In this document: one piece after another, positions 54,153 through 62,495 of the stretch | Position numbering within the stretch: position 1 is the stretch's first letter | Layout: each line of letters starts with the position of its first letter | NCBI RefSeq assembly: GCF_025725725.1 | Contig: NZ_CP107020.1 | Location: forward strand, 1,240,001-1,304,000 | Origin: Brachybacterium huguangmaarense | GTDB lineage: Bacteria; Actinomycetota; Actinomycetes; Actinomycetales; Dermabacteraceae | Direction: 5' to 3' | Length of the DNA: 64,000 bases | Notes under the pieces: generated by a model | The model's input: only the letters and a program-made list of their open reading frames with translations | Told to the model about the DNA's origin: nothing | The model's database searches: none | Made by a program: the position numbers and the translations under genes

Positions 54153-55180
54153 GCGGGCTCGCCCGGGTTCTCGACGGCGGCGCCCTCCTGGGCGGCGACG
54201 GCGTCGGCGGTCGTGGGCGGTGCGGCCAGCACCTCCGCGGCACCCTGCTCGAGGAGCGAGGCAGCCAGGCGCGTCCCGAGGTCGGCGGCGATCACGGTGA
54301 ACGCCTCGCGCGGTGCGTCCAGGTCGATCGCGGCCACGAGGGTGTCCTCGAACACGTGCGCGGCGTCGGGGGAGATGGCGAGCGCGCGCAACTCGAGCTG
54401 ACCGTCGCGCACGGTGCCGAGGGCCGCGACGGGGGCGCTGCAGCCCGCTTCGAGCGCGCGCAGCAGGGCGCGCTCGGCGGTGACGGCGGCCCGCGTCGCG
54501 GGATCATCCTCGGCATCGGCGGCCCGGGCGAGATCGCCGCCGAGGGCGAGGTCGCTCGCGCGGCACTCGACGGCGAGCGCCCCCTGCGCGGGCGCGGGGA
54601 GCATCACGTCGACGTCGAGCAGCTCGGTGATCGCGTCGGCCCGGTCCAGGCGGCGCAGTCCGGCGGCGGCCAGCACGACCGCGTCGAGGTCGGCGGTCGG
54701 TCCCAGCGCCCGGGCGAGGCGGGTCTCGACGTTGCCGCGCACCCCCACCACGTGGAGGTCCGGGCGCGCGCGCAGCAGCTGAGCGGCGCGGCGCGGGGAT
54801 CCCGTCCCCACGCGGGCCCCGGTGGGGAGCTCGGCGAGGGTGAGCCCATCGCGCGCGCACAGGGCGTCGCGCACGTCCTCGCGGGCGGGCATGCATGCGA
54901 TGGCGATCCCGTCGGCCGGCTGGGTCGGGAGGTCCTTGGCGGAGTGCACGATCGCGTCGACCTCGCCCGCGAGCAACGCCTCGCGCACGGCGGTGACGAA
55001 CACGCCCGTCCCGCCGATCTGCGCGAGCGGGCTGATCCGGTCGCGATCGCCGTGGGTCGACACGTGCACGAGCTCCGCCTCGCCGTCGCCCGGCAGCCGG
55101 GCCGCGATCTCCCGGCCGATCTGGGCGGACTGGGCGAGCGCGAGTGCCGATGCGCGCGTGCCGATGCGCAGTGTGCTCAT
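54149..55180 (-). CDS. hemC: Porphobilinogen deaminase (hydroxymethylbilane synthase)
   Basis: 343 residues. RIGTRASALALAQS, VHSAKDLPT (catalytic Asp), GTGSPRRAAQL, VRGNVETRL and the dipyrromethane-cofactor cysteine in LEAGCSAPVAALG (about residue 246). It links four porphobilinogens. The ATG overlaps the hemH stop (ATGA). Confidence 0.97.
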   Translation of the reverse strand: MSTLRIGTRASALALAQSAQIGREIAARLPGDGEAELVHVSTHGDRDRISPLAQIGGTGVFVTAVREALLAGEVDAIVHSAKDLPTQPADGIAIACMPAREDVRDALCARDGLTLAELPTGARVGTGSPRRAAQLLRARPDLHVVGVRGNVETRLARALGPTADLDAVVLAAAGLRRLDRADAITELLDVDVMLPAPAQGALAVECRASDLALGGDLARAADAEDDPATRAAVTAERALLRALEAGCSAPVAALGTVRDGQLELRALAISPDAAHVFEDTLVAAIDLDAPREAFTVIAADLGTRLAASLLEQGAAEVLAAPPTTADAVAAQEGAAVENPGEPA

Positions 55181-56538
55181 GCGGGGCGGGCCTCCGAGGC
55201 GGCCGCCGCCTGCGCGGCCGTCGCCGCTCGCAGCCCGGCCGCGATGTCCTCGAGGGGCTGGGCGGTGGGATCCGGTCGGGCGTCGGCGCTGCGCGCCGCC
55301 TGGCAGCAGGTGCGCCCGCACGTGCCGACGGGCACCCCGCAGCCGACGGCCGGCACCCGGGTGGTGCCGGGGACGAGGTGCTGCTCGATGAGGTCGGCCA
55401 GCATCGCGATGAACCGAGGGTCCGTCCCAGAGGTCGCGACCCGGCGGAACCCGAGGTGGTGCTCGGCAGCCGTCTCCTTCGCCTCGGTGTCGAGGTCCCA
55501 GATGACCTCGACGTGGTCGGTCACGAAGCCGATCGGCACGACGATGACTGCCGTCTTCCCACCGTCGGCGGCCAAGGTCCCGATGACGTCGTTGATGTCG
55601 GGCTCGAGCCACGGGATGTGCGGTGCCCCGGAACGGGACTGGTAGACGAGCTGCCACGAGGGCACGGCGGTGGTCTCGGCGTCGACGACGTCCGCGCTCG
55701 CTGCGTCGTCGTCATCAGCGGCCAGCTGCTCGATCACCCAGCGGCAGGCGGTGAGGTGCTGGGCGACGTACCACCCGCCCTCGGCGACCTGCGGGTCGGT
55801 GGACCCGCTCATCGGCGGGCCGGACGTCCGGGACATCGTCAGCGGGATCGAGTGCGTCGAGAACAGGATCTCGATGTGCTCGGGCGCGTGCCCCTCGGCG
55901 CGCAGCTCGGCGATCGCGGTGCGCACGCCGTCGGCGACGGGCTCGAGGAAGCCCCGCTGGTCGAAGTAGGACGGGACCTTGTCGACGGTGACCTCGCCGA
56001 ACAGGCCGTGCTGCTCGAGTCCGAGGGCGAAGTCCTCGCGATACTGGCGGCACCCGGAGTACGAGGAGTAGGCGCTCGTGACGAGCGCGAGCACGCGGCG
56101 GTGGCCGTCGGCGTGGAGGGAGGCGATCGCATCGCCCGTGTAGGGCTCCCAGTTGCGGTTGCCCCAGTACACGGGCAGGTCGATCAGGCGGCCCTCGAGC
56201 TCCTTCTCCAGTGCCGCGATCATCGCGCGGTTCTGGTCGTTGATGGGCGAGCGGCCCCCGAGGGCGCGGTAGTGGCCCGCGACCTCCTCGAGGCGCTCGT
56301 CGGGGATCCCGCGGCCGCGGGTGACGTTGCGCAGGAAGGGCAGCACGTCGTCCTGCCCCTCGGGGCCCCCGAAGGACGCGAACAGGATCGCGTCGTACGG
56401 CGCCGGGGCGGGCGTGCGCGCGATCGACGCGACGGCCTCGGCCGTGCCGCTCTCGCTCGACGTGGCCTCGAGGGACTCGGCCTCGATCGGTTCGGGGTCT
56501 GCGGATGCGGTGGCCTGGGCTGCGGTATGGATGCTCAT
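55177..56538 (-). CDS. hemH: Coproporphyrin ferrochelatase
   Basis: 453 residues. Blocks LFASFGGPEG, VYWGNRNWEPY, SAYSSYSGCRQY, FSTHSIP (metal-binding His), LVYQSRSG and VPIGFVTDHVEV define ferrochelatase. The C-terminal part has four cysteines in GCGVPVGTCGRTCCQ, the 2Fe-2S site of actinobacterial enzymes. With HemQ downstream it inserts iron into coproporphyrin III rather than protoporphyrin (also called CpfC). The first 45 residues are an Ala/Glu/Ser-rich extension. Start by ATG with AAGGACA upstream. Confidence 0.96.
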   Translation of the reverse strand: MSIHTAAQATASADPEPIEAESLEATSSESGTAEAVASIARTPAPAPYDAILFASFGGPEGQDDVLPFLRNVTRGRGIPDERLEEVAGHYRALGGRSPINDQNRAMIAALEKELEGRLIDLPVYWGNRNWEPYTGDAIASLHADGHRRVLALVTSAYSSYSGCRQYREDFALGLEQHGLFGEVTVDKVPSYFDQRGFLEPVADGVRTAIAELRAEGHAPEHIEILFSTHSIPLTMSRTSGPPMSGSTDPQVAEGGWYVAQHLTACRWVIEQLAADDDDAASADVVDAETTAVPSWQLVYQSRSGAPHIPWLEPDINDVIGTLAADGGKTAVIVVPIGFVTDHVEVIWDLDTEAKETAAEHHLGFRRVATSGTDPRFIAMLADLIEQHLVPGTTRVPAVGCGVPVGTCGRTCCQAARSADARPDPTAQPLEDIAAGLRAATAAQAAAASEARPA

Positions 56539-56575
56539 GGTGTCCTTTTCTTCGGCGACGGGGACGGGGTCGGGC

Positions 56576-57307
56576 TCAGGCGAGCAGCGCGGCGACCTCG
56601 GCGGAGGTGGCGAGGCGGCGTCCGACGTGGAAGGGCAGCTCGTCGCGCACGTGCAGGCGGGCCCGGGAGTAGCGGAGATGGCGCATCATGTCGACCAGGT
56701 CGTGGAGGTCGTCGGCCTCGAACGAGAGCAGCCACTCCCAGTCGCCGAGTGCGAAGGCCGCCACGGTGTTGGCGTTGACCTGCGGGAAGTCGCGGCCCAG
56801 CCGTCCGTGCTCGATGAGCATCTCGCGACGCTCCTCCTCGGGCAGCAGGTACCACTCGTAGGAGCGGGTGAAGGGGTACACCGTGAGCCACTCGCGCGCC
56901 GTGCGGGAGGGGGACATGAACGCGGGGGCATGGGTGCGGGAGAACTCGGCCTGGCGGTGCACGCCGACCGCGCTCCAGGCGCGCCCGAGGCCGTCGGCGC
57001 TCCACGAGCGCTCGAGGACCCGCAGGGCGTGCTGGAGGCTCTCGGGGCGCTCCGCGATCAGCCACACCAGGAGGTCGTCCTCGGGGCGGAAGCCGGAGGC
57101 GTCGTAGAAACCGCGCACGGTCACGTCGAGGCCCTCGATCGCGGCCACGACGCGGTCGATCTCCGCGGCGAGCTGCTGGGGCGCCGCGGCCTCACCGCCG
57201 GGCGCGCCCGTGCGGGTGAAGACGGTGTACGAGGTGTAGCGCAGGATCTCGCGCCCCTCACCGCCCTCGCCGGCGGGAGCGGTCGGGGCTGCGTGCTGGT
57301 CGGTCAT
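56576..57307 (-). CDS. hemQ: Coproheme decarboxylase HemQ (ChdC)
   Basis: 243 residues, chlorite-dismutase-like fold. It decarboxylates coproheme III twice with peroxide to yield haem b. Conserved parts: YTSYTVF at the start, YPFTRSYEWYLLP with the reactive tyrosine, EERREMLIEHGRLGRDF (haem-ligand His) and FALGDWEWLLSFEAD. It sits between hemY and hemH, the order of the coproporphyrin-dependent pathway. A longer frame upstream has no support. Confidence 0.96.
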   Translation of the reverse strand: MTDQHAAPTAPAGEGGEGREILRYTSYTVFTRTGAPGGEAAAPQQLAAEIDRVVAAIEGLDVTVRGFYDASGFRPEDDLLVWLIAERPESLQHALRVLERSWSADGLGRAWSAVGVHRQAEFSRTHAPAFMSPSRTAREWLTVYPFTRSYEWYLLPEEERREMLIEHGRLGRDFPQVNANTVAAFALGDWEWLLSFEADDLHDLVDMMRHLRYSRARLHVRDELPFHVGRRLATSAEVAALLA

Positions 57308-58800
57308 CGTGGACGTCCTTCCGAGGCGGGTGAGGCGGTGGTGGATGGGTCGGTGGGGCCGGACGAGCCCGGGTCGGGCCGCCGGCGACGTCGCTCCGCG
57401 GCGGCCATCGCGTCGAGCCCGGTGCCGTCGCGCCACGAGCCGACGAGCTCGAGGGTGTCGTCGCCCTCGGCGAGCAGCTCGGCGAGGCGGTCGAGGGCCT
57501 CCCGATGTCCGGGCAGCGCCTGGCGCATGGCGTCGGGCCAGGTGACGACGGCGGCGCCGCGCAGCTGCGTGCGGTCCAGGTCGCGGGTGAGGATCGCGGA
57601 GGCGTCGGCCAGGGCGCGGTCGACGATCGTGCTCGCGCCGCCGTCTGCCTCGAGGGCGCTGTCGTCGGCGGGCAGCGCCTCGCCGGGCCGCCCGTAGGAC
57701 AGGCGCACGACGTGCAGGCCGTGCGCGGCCTCGCGCACGTGGTCCCACTTCGCGCTCGCATGGGTGAGCGCCTTGGCGCGCACGCCGCGCGTGCCCGGGG
57801 CCACGAGGGCGCCTGTGCCCGAGGGGGCGGCGTCGAGGGCGGGGGCGTCGAGCACGAGGACGACGAGGCGCACCGGGGAGGAGGGGGCCTCGGGGATCGC
57901 GCGGGCGAGGTCCGGGGCGGCGTCGGTGAGCAGGGCGCGCGCCGCGTCGGGCGGCACGGCGAGCACGAGGCAGTCCGCCTCGAGGAGCTCGGGGGCCGCG
58001 CCGGGCGTCGAGCCCGCCGTCTCGAGGCGGGCGCGCCAGGTGGAGCCGTCCCGCTCGAGGCCCGTGACCCGCACGCCCGTGCGCACGACCGCGCCGGCCG
58101 CCTCGAGCTCGCGGCGCAGCGCGCGCGGCAGCTCGGCCATCGTCGGGGTCACCGAGCGCACCGCGGTGCCCGCACTCGACCGGCGCGGACGCAGGGCGCG
58201 CACGGCCCCGGCGAGCGAGCCGTGCTCGCGCACCGCGGCGGGCAGGCGCGGCTGGATGGCGGCGAGCTCGAGGGTCTCCGGATCCGAGGAGTGCACGCCG
58301 CCCACGACGGGGGCCACGAGGCGCTCGGCGACGCGACGGCCCATGCGGCGGCGCACGTAGGCGCCGATGGTCACGCCGTCGGCGAGCCCCCAGCGGGAGG
58401 GCAGGGCGCGGTCGGCGGCCGCGCGCAGGGCGCCCGCGGTGCCGAGCACGGCGCGGGCCTCGCGGGACAGCGGTCGTCCTGGGATGCCGAGCAGGCCGCC
58501 GCGGGGGGAGGGCAGGGAGCCGGCGTCGGAGACGAGACGGCTTCCGCGACCCGCGGCGGGGGCCGCGATCTGGGCGGCGAGGCCCAGCTCGCCCAGCAGG
58601 TCCTCGACGGCGCCCGAGGTCACGGAGAAGGCCTCGGCGCCGGCGTTGACCTCGAGGCCGCCGACCTCGACGGCGCGCACGGCGCCGCCGACCTGGTCCG
58701 AGGCCTCGAGCACGGTGACCGTGTCGCCGCGCGCGGCACGGCGGCGCGCCGCGAGCAGTCCCGCGATGCCGCCGCCGACGACGAGGGTGCGTGCGGTCAT
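57304..58800 (-). CDS. hemY: Coproporphyrinogen III oxidase, HemY/CgoX type flavoprotein
   Basis: 498 residues. FAD site VVGGGIAGLLAARRRA at the N-terminus, VLEASDQVGGAVRAV, then GADAF-like NAGAEAFSV, RLVAPVVGGVHSSDPETL and LVGSWRDGTGLDA (end of the fold). It oxidises coproporphyrinogen III (actinobacterial enzymes prefer it over protoporphyrinogen). Overlaps both neighbours by four bases. The C-terminal 30 residues are low complexity and partly read into the hemQ ribosome site. Confidence 0.93.
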   Translation of the reverse strand: MTARTLVVGGGIAGLLAARRRAARGDTVTVLEASDQVGGAVRAVEVGGLEVNAGAEAFSVTSGAVEDLLGELGLAAQIAAPAAGRGSRLVSDAGSLPSPRGGLLGIPGRPLSREARAVLGTAGALRAAADRALPSRWGLADGVTIGAYVRRRMGRRVAERLVAPVVGGVHSSDPETLELAAIQPRLPAAVREHGSLAGAVRALRPRRSSAGTAVRSVTPTMAELPRALRRELEAAGAVVRTGVRVTGLERDGSTWRARLETAGSTPGAAPELLEADCLVLAVPPDAARALLTDAAPDLARAIPEAPSSPVRLVVLVLDAPALDAAPSGTGALVAPGTRGVRAKALTHASAKWDHVREAAHGLHVVRLSYGRPGEALPADDSALEADGGASTIVDRALADASAILTRDLDRTQLRGAAVVTWPDAMRQALPGHREALDRLAELLAEGDDTLELVGSWRDGTGLDAMAAAERRRRRPDPGSSGPTDPSTTASPASEGRPR

Positions 58801-59972
58801 GAGCGGGCGGGCTCCGCGTGGAGGAAGGAGACGAGGTCCGTGAGCACGTGCGGGTCGGTCTCGGGGGGCACGCCGTGGCCGAGGTTCACGACGTGGCCGG
58901 GCGCGCCGGCGCCCGCGTCGAGCACGGCCCGGGCCTCGGCGTACCGGGCGGCCTCGGACGTGAACAGCACGGCGGGATCGATGTTGCCCTGGACGGGGAC
59001 GCCCGGCCCGAGCAGGTCGAGCGCGCGGTCGAGCCGCAGCCGGTGGTCGACGCCCACGACCGTCGCGCCCGCGTCGTGCAGGGCCCTCAGGAGGTGGGCG
59101 GCGCCCACCCCGAAGTGGACGCGCGGGACCGGGAGGTCGGCGACGGTGTCCAGCACGGCGGCCGAATGGGACAGCACGTGGCGGCGGTAGACGTCCTCGG
59201 ACAGCGAGCCGACCCACGAGTCGAACAGCTGGACCGCGCTCGCGCCGGCCAGGACCTGCGCGCGCAGGAAGCGGCCGGAGGCCTCGGCGACCCACGCGGC
59301 CAGGCGCGCCCACACCTCGGGGCGCTCGCGCATGAGGGCGCGGGTGCGCAGGTGGTCACGGCTCGGGCCGCCCTCGACCATGTAGGAGGCGACCGTGAAG
59401 GGGGCGCCGCAGAAGCCGATCAGGGGCACCGGGCCCAGCTCCGCGGTCGTGAGGCGCACGGCCTCGCGGATCGGCTCGAGGGCGGCCTCGTAGTCGTCGC
59501 CGAGCGATGGGAGGGCCCGCACGTCCTCCTCGGTGCGGATCGGATGGGCGAAGACGGGACCGCGGCCCGGCTGAATCTCGACGTCGAGGCCCGCGAGGCG
59601 GGCGGGCACGACGATGTCGGAGAAGAAGATGCCGGCATCCACCCGGTGCCGGCGGACGGGCTGCACGGTGATCTCGGCGACGAGGTCGGGGCGCCGGCAG
59701 GCCTCGAGCATGCCGGTGCCCTCGCGGGCACGCCGGTACTCGGGCAGGGAGCGTCCGGCCTGGCGCATGAACCACACGCTCGGCGCGGCCTCGACGGCCT
59801 CGCCGCGGTAGCGGCGCAGGAGGGGGGCGTCGGCCGTGCCGCCGGCGCTCGCGGGGCGCTGCAGCGGGTGGTCGGCGGGCAGGACGGAGGGCCGGGACGA
59901 CGGCATGACGGCGACGCCAGTTTCTGACGCCCCGTCGTCAAAAGTGGCCTCTGACGTGCGGTTTGTTTCCAT
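58797..59972 (-). CDS. hemE: Uroporphyrinogen decarboxylase
   Basis: 391 residues from the ATG at 59972; the extra N-terminal 40 residues are poorly conserved, so a start nearer MPSSRPS (59905) is possible. FMRQAGRSLPEYR, FSDIVVPA, GFCGAPFTVASYM, FDSWVGSLS and VQGNIDPAVL are classical. It turns uroporphyrinogen III into coproporphyrinogen III. First gene of the leftward haem operon, sharing a 121-base promoter region with divergent hemA; CACAAT on the minus strand at 59982-59987 is a candidate -10. Confidence 0.95.
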   Translation of the reverse strand: METNRTSEATFDDGASETGVAVMPSSRPSVLPADHPLQRPASAGGTADAPLLRRYRGEAVEAAPSVWFMRQAGRSLPEYRRAREGTGMLEACRRPDLVAEITVQPVRRHRVDAGIFFSDIVVPARLAGLDVEIQPGRGPVFAHPIRTEEDVRALPSLGDDYEAALEPIREAVRLTTAELGPVPLIGFCGAPFTVASYMVEGGPSRDHLRTRALMRERPEVWARLAAWVAEASGRFLRAQVLAGASAVQLFDSWVGSLSEDVYRRHVLSHSAAVLDTVADLPVPRVHFGVGAAHLLRALHDAGATVVGVDHRLRLDRALDLLGPGVPVQGNIDPAVLFTSEAARYAEARAVLDAGAGAPGHVVNLGHGVPPETDPHVLTDLVSFLHAEPARS

Positions 59973-60082
59973 CGTCCGTCCATTGTGCACGCCCCGGCGG
60001 CGGAGTGCGCGCACATGTCGCGGAGCGTGTGGGACGCCTCACCCGGGTCGTCCCGCCGGATCCGCCGAAGGTCCCGGGTGCC

Positions 60083-60088
60083 TACCAT
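60083..60088 (+). promoter_or_regulatory. -10 hexamer of probable leaderless promoter (hemA)
   Basis: TACCAT, five bases before the ATG of hemA at 60094. Confidence 0.5.
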
Positions 60089-60093
60089 GAGGC

Positions 60094-61611
60094 ATGCTCG
60101 TCGCCCTCCGCGCCACCCACGAGCACCTCGATCTCGGGGTGCTCGATGCCCTCACCCGGGGATCCGAGCACCTCGGGCACGTCATCGAGAAGCTCAACGC
60201 CCAGGCCGCGGGGGAGGCCGTCGAGGCCGTCGACGTCGCTGCTCTCGAATCCGGCGCCCCCGAGCCCGACACCGTCGAGGCCGCCGAGGACGCGACGCCA
60301 CCGCTCGCGGGCTGGGTCGTCGTCTCCACCTGCAACCGTCTGGAGATCTACCTCGACGCGCACCGCTTCCACGACGGCGTGGATCTCGCCGCGCGCGCCG
60401 TGGCCGCGACGAGCTCCCTGAGCGCCGAGCAGGTCTCGCTGTGCCTCGAGGCCGCGATGGGCGCCCCCGTCGCCGAGCACCTGTACGAGGTGACCGCGGG
60501 GCTGCGCTCGATCGTGCTCGGCGAGGCCGAGATCGCAGGGCAGGTCCATGCGGCGTTCGAGCGGGCGCATGCGGCGGGCTACACCTCGCCCATGCTCAAC
60601 GACCTGTTCCAGATCGGCTTCCGGTACGCCAAGCGGGTCGCCGCGCGCACGCCCGTCGGCGCCGCCGGTCGCAGCGGCGTCGCGATCGCGCTCGACCGCG
60701 CGGCCGACATCCTGGGGCCCCTCGAGCACCGCAGCGTGCTCGTGATCGGCACCGGCGCGTACGCGCGCCTGGGCGTGGCCGAGCTGACGCGGCGCGGCGT
60801 GCGCGACGTGCACGTGCACTCCGCCTCGGGGCGTGCGGTCGCCTTCGCCGAGCGGCAGGGGGTCGCCGCGATCGAGGCGGCCCAGCTGCCCGAGCGGCTA
60901 CGGGAGGCCGACCTCGTGCTGGCCTGCTCGGGCCGCGGCACGAGCCTGTTCCCCGAGCTGTTCCTGCAGGTCGGGCCGACGCTCATCCTCGACCTCGCGC
61001 TGCACTCCGATCTGCACCCGCTCGTCCGGCACCTGGCCGACGTGCAGGTCCTGGACCTGACCGACCTCACGATCGAGGCCGACGACAGCGCGGCGCCCGC
61101 GCTCGCCGCGGCCCGCGAGATCGTCGCCGAGGGCGTCGAGAGCTTCCGCTCGCGCCAGGAGTTCCGGCGCGTGGACCCCGCGATGGCGGCGCTGCGGCGC
61201 AGCGTCAACGAGGCCGCCGACGCCGAGATCGCCCGGCTGCGCCGCGGACGGGCCCAGGACGAGGCGGACGCGCTCGCGGCCGATGTCGAGCGCTCGATCC
61301 GCCGCATCCTGGCCAAGGTGATGCACTCGCCGGCCACGCGCGCGCGACGGCTCGCCCAGGAGGGCAACGCGGGGGAGTTCGTCGACGCCTTCCACACGAT
61401 CTTCGGGATCGACATCTCCGCGCCCGACGGCGAGGTGACGGCGGGACGCGAGGGCGCCCCGGCCGGATGGATGCGCCTGGACCAGACCGTGCCCCCGGCG
61501 CTCGACGGCGCGGGGCTCCCGGCCCCCGACCGCACGGCGCTCGCCGCCGAGCTCGTGCGGGCGGCCGCCCAGCGAGAAGGAGGGGCCGCGTGCCCGATCG
61601 AGACCCCGTGA
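60094..61611 (+). CDS. hemA: Glutamyl-tRNA reductase
   Basis: 505 residues, longer than the usual 420-460. STCNRLEIYLD carries the catalytic cysteine (about residue 82), and LRSIVLGEAEIAGQVHAAFE, RSGVAIALDRAA, VIGTGAYARLGVAEL (NADPH site) and the C-terminal dimer part RRILAKVMHSPATRAR follow. An acidic Ala/Glu-rich insert of about 40 residues stands before the catalytic cysteine, and the usual SHRxAP start motif is changed to ATHEHLDLG. It makes glutamate-1-semialdehyde, the first committed step, and is divergent from the rest of the haem operon. Confidence 0.94.
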   Translation: MLVALRATHEHLDLGVLDALTRGSEHLGHVIEKLNAQAAGEAVEAVDVAALESGAPEPDTVEAAEDATPPLAGWVVVSTCNRLEIYLDAHRFHDGVDLAARAVAATSSLSAEQVSLCLEAAMGAPVAEHLYEVTAGLRSIVLGEAEIAGQVHAAFERAHAAGYTSPMLNDLFQIGFRYAKRVAARTPVGAAGRSGVAIALDRAADILGPLEHRSVLVIGTGAYARLGVAELTRRGVRDVHVHSASGRAVAFAERQGVAAIEAAQLPERLREADLVLACSGRGTSLFPELFLQVGPTLILDLALHSDLHPLVRHLADVQVLDLTDLTIEADDSAAPALAAAREIVAEGVESFRSRQEFRRVDPAMAALRRSVNEAADAEIARLRRGRAQDEADALAADVERSIRRILAKVMHSPATRARRLAQEGNAGEFVDAFHTIFGIDISAPDGEVTAGREGAPAGWMRLDQTVPPALDGAGLPAPDRTALAAELVRAAAQREGGAACPIETP

Positions 61612-61901
61612 CCGAGCAGTCGTCCTCCGCCGTCGAGCCGGGGGAGCGCATGCGCCGCGCCTACGCCGCGCTGCCCGCCCTGCTCGAGCGGCATGAGCCG
61701 ACCGACGCCGTCGTGATGGCCGCGCGCATGGAGCTCGCGGAGGCGTGCGCCGAGGCCGGTGAGCTCGAGAGCGCGCTCTACCAGGCCGACGAGCTGGTCA
61801 AGGACGCCGAGCGCGCCGTCGGCCCCGAGCACGGGACGACCGCGCAGGCCCGGGAGGTCGTGCGGCGCATCCGGCGGCTGGCAGGGGCCGACGAGGTCTG
61901 A
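61590..61901 (+). CDS. Small helical protein of unknown function, cotranscribed with hemA
   Basis: 103 residues. The GTG at 61590 has AAGGAGG six bases upstream and lies inside the 3' end of hemA; a second GTG at 61608 overlaps the hemA stop but has no ribosome site. The sequence is helix-rich (RRAYAALPALLERHEPTDAV, ELAEACAEAGELESALYQAD, QAREVVRRIRRLAG), like a small TPR hairpin pair. I recognise no family. Confidence 0.65.
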   Translation: MPDRDPVTEQSSSAVEPGERMRRAYAALPALLERHEPTDAVVMAARMELAEACAEAGELESALYQADELVKDAERAVGPEHGTTAQAREVVRRIRRLAGADEV

Positions 61902-62068
61902 CGGCCGGGGGCCGACAGCAGGGTGCGCGTCGACCGCGGTGGTCGCGCCCTGCCCTCGATCCCATCGCCGAGGAGGCCACAGGACTGCGGCGCCGCGCGG
62001 AGTCCCGGCGGCGCCCGGGCTCGCGACGGTGCCCGGGCGCGGCCCTGCCCTCATCGAGTTCTGCGTTT

Positions 62069-62107
62069 CGGTCGCTATCAGCGCGAGATAGCGACCAGAA
62101 CGTCGAT
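62069..62107. repeat. Inverted repeat at the head of the 31-bp array
   Basis: CGTTTCGGTCGCTATC and GATAGCGACCAGAACG form a 16-bp stem with two mismatches and a short loop (AGCGCGA). The left arm is the reverse complement of the array unit's GCGACCGAAACGCAGA core. Confidence 0.75.
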
Positions 62108-62231
62108 GTCGATGTCGGGTGGCGACCGAAACGCAGATGTCGATGTCGGGTGGCGACCGAAACGTAGATATCGATGTCGGGTGGCGACCGAAACGCAGAT
62201 GTCGATGTCACGTCGCGACCAGAACGCAGAA
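62108..62231 (+). repeat. 31-bp tandem repeat, four units
   Basis: Units at 62108-62138, 62139-62169, 62170-62200 and 62201-62231. Consensus opens GTCGATGTCGGGTGGCGACC and ends GAAACGCAGAT; the first three differ by one or two bases, the last is more diverged. Period 31 is not a multiple of three and there are no spacers. Confidence 0.92.
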
Positions 62232-62284
62232 CTCAAGATGGGGGCGACGGGCGCGGGCCTGTGCGGAGCGGCGTGGCGCAGAGC

Positions 62285-62417
62285 GAGCCCGGGAGCTGGA
62301 ACCCAGGAAGCCCGAGGTCAGAGTCCCACAGAGCCCGGGAGCTGGAGCCCAGGAGGCACGAGGCCAGAGTCCGATAGAGCCCGACGTCCCCTGGAGCCCA
62401 GGAAGCCGGAGCCGAGG
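62285..62417 (+). repeat. 46-bp tandem repeat, 2.8 units
   Basis: Units at 62285-62330 and 62331-62376 begin GAGCCCGGGAGCTGGA(A/G)CCC and agree in all but about seven positions; a shorter third unit runs to about 62417. Unrelated in sequence to the 31-bp array next to it. Confidence 0.85.
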
Positions 62418-62495
62418 GGATCGGGAGAGCCCTCGCACCGGGAGGCTCGGCGCCGGATTGGCGCCGAAAGGATCGGCGTCGGGTCCCCGCCGGGT

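Larger units (their letters stand above)
61902..62495. other. Non-coding region with two repeat arrays
   Basis: 594 bases between two genes that face each other (the hemA-linked gene and ugd are convergent). It contains an inverted repeat followed by a 31-bp tandem array (62069-62231) and a 46-bp tandem array (62285-62417). I see no supported gene; the frames that cross it on both strands owe their length to the repeats and high GC. Confidence 0.7.

Noticed and set aside
62108-62231. CRISPR array
   Set aside because: Units are contiguous, with no spacers, and no cas gene is near.
62108-62417. Repeat protein encoded by the arrays
   Set aside because: Periods of 31 and 46 bases are not multiples of three, so the frame shifts in every unit.
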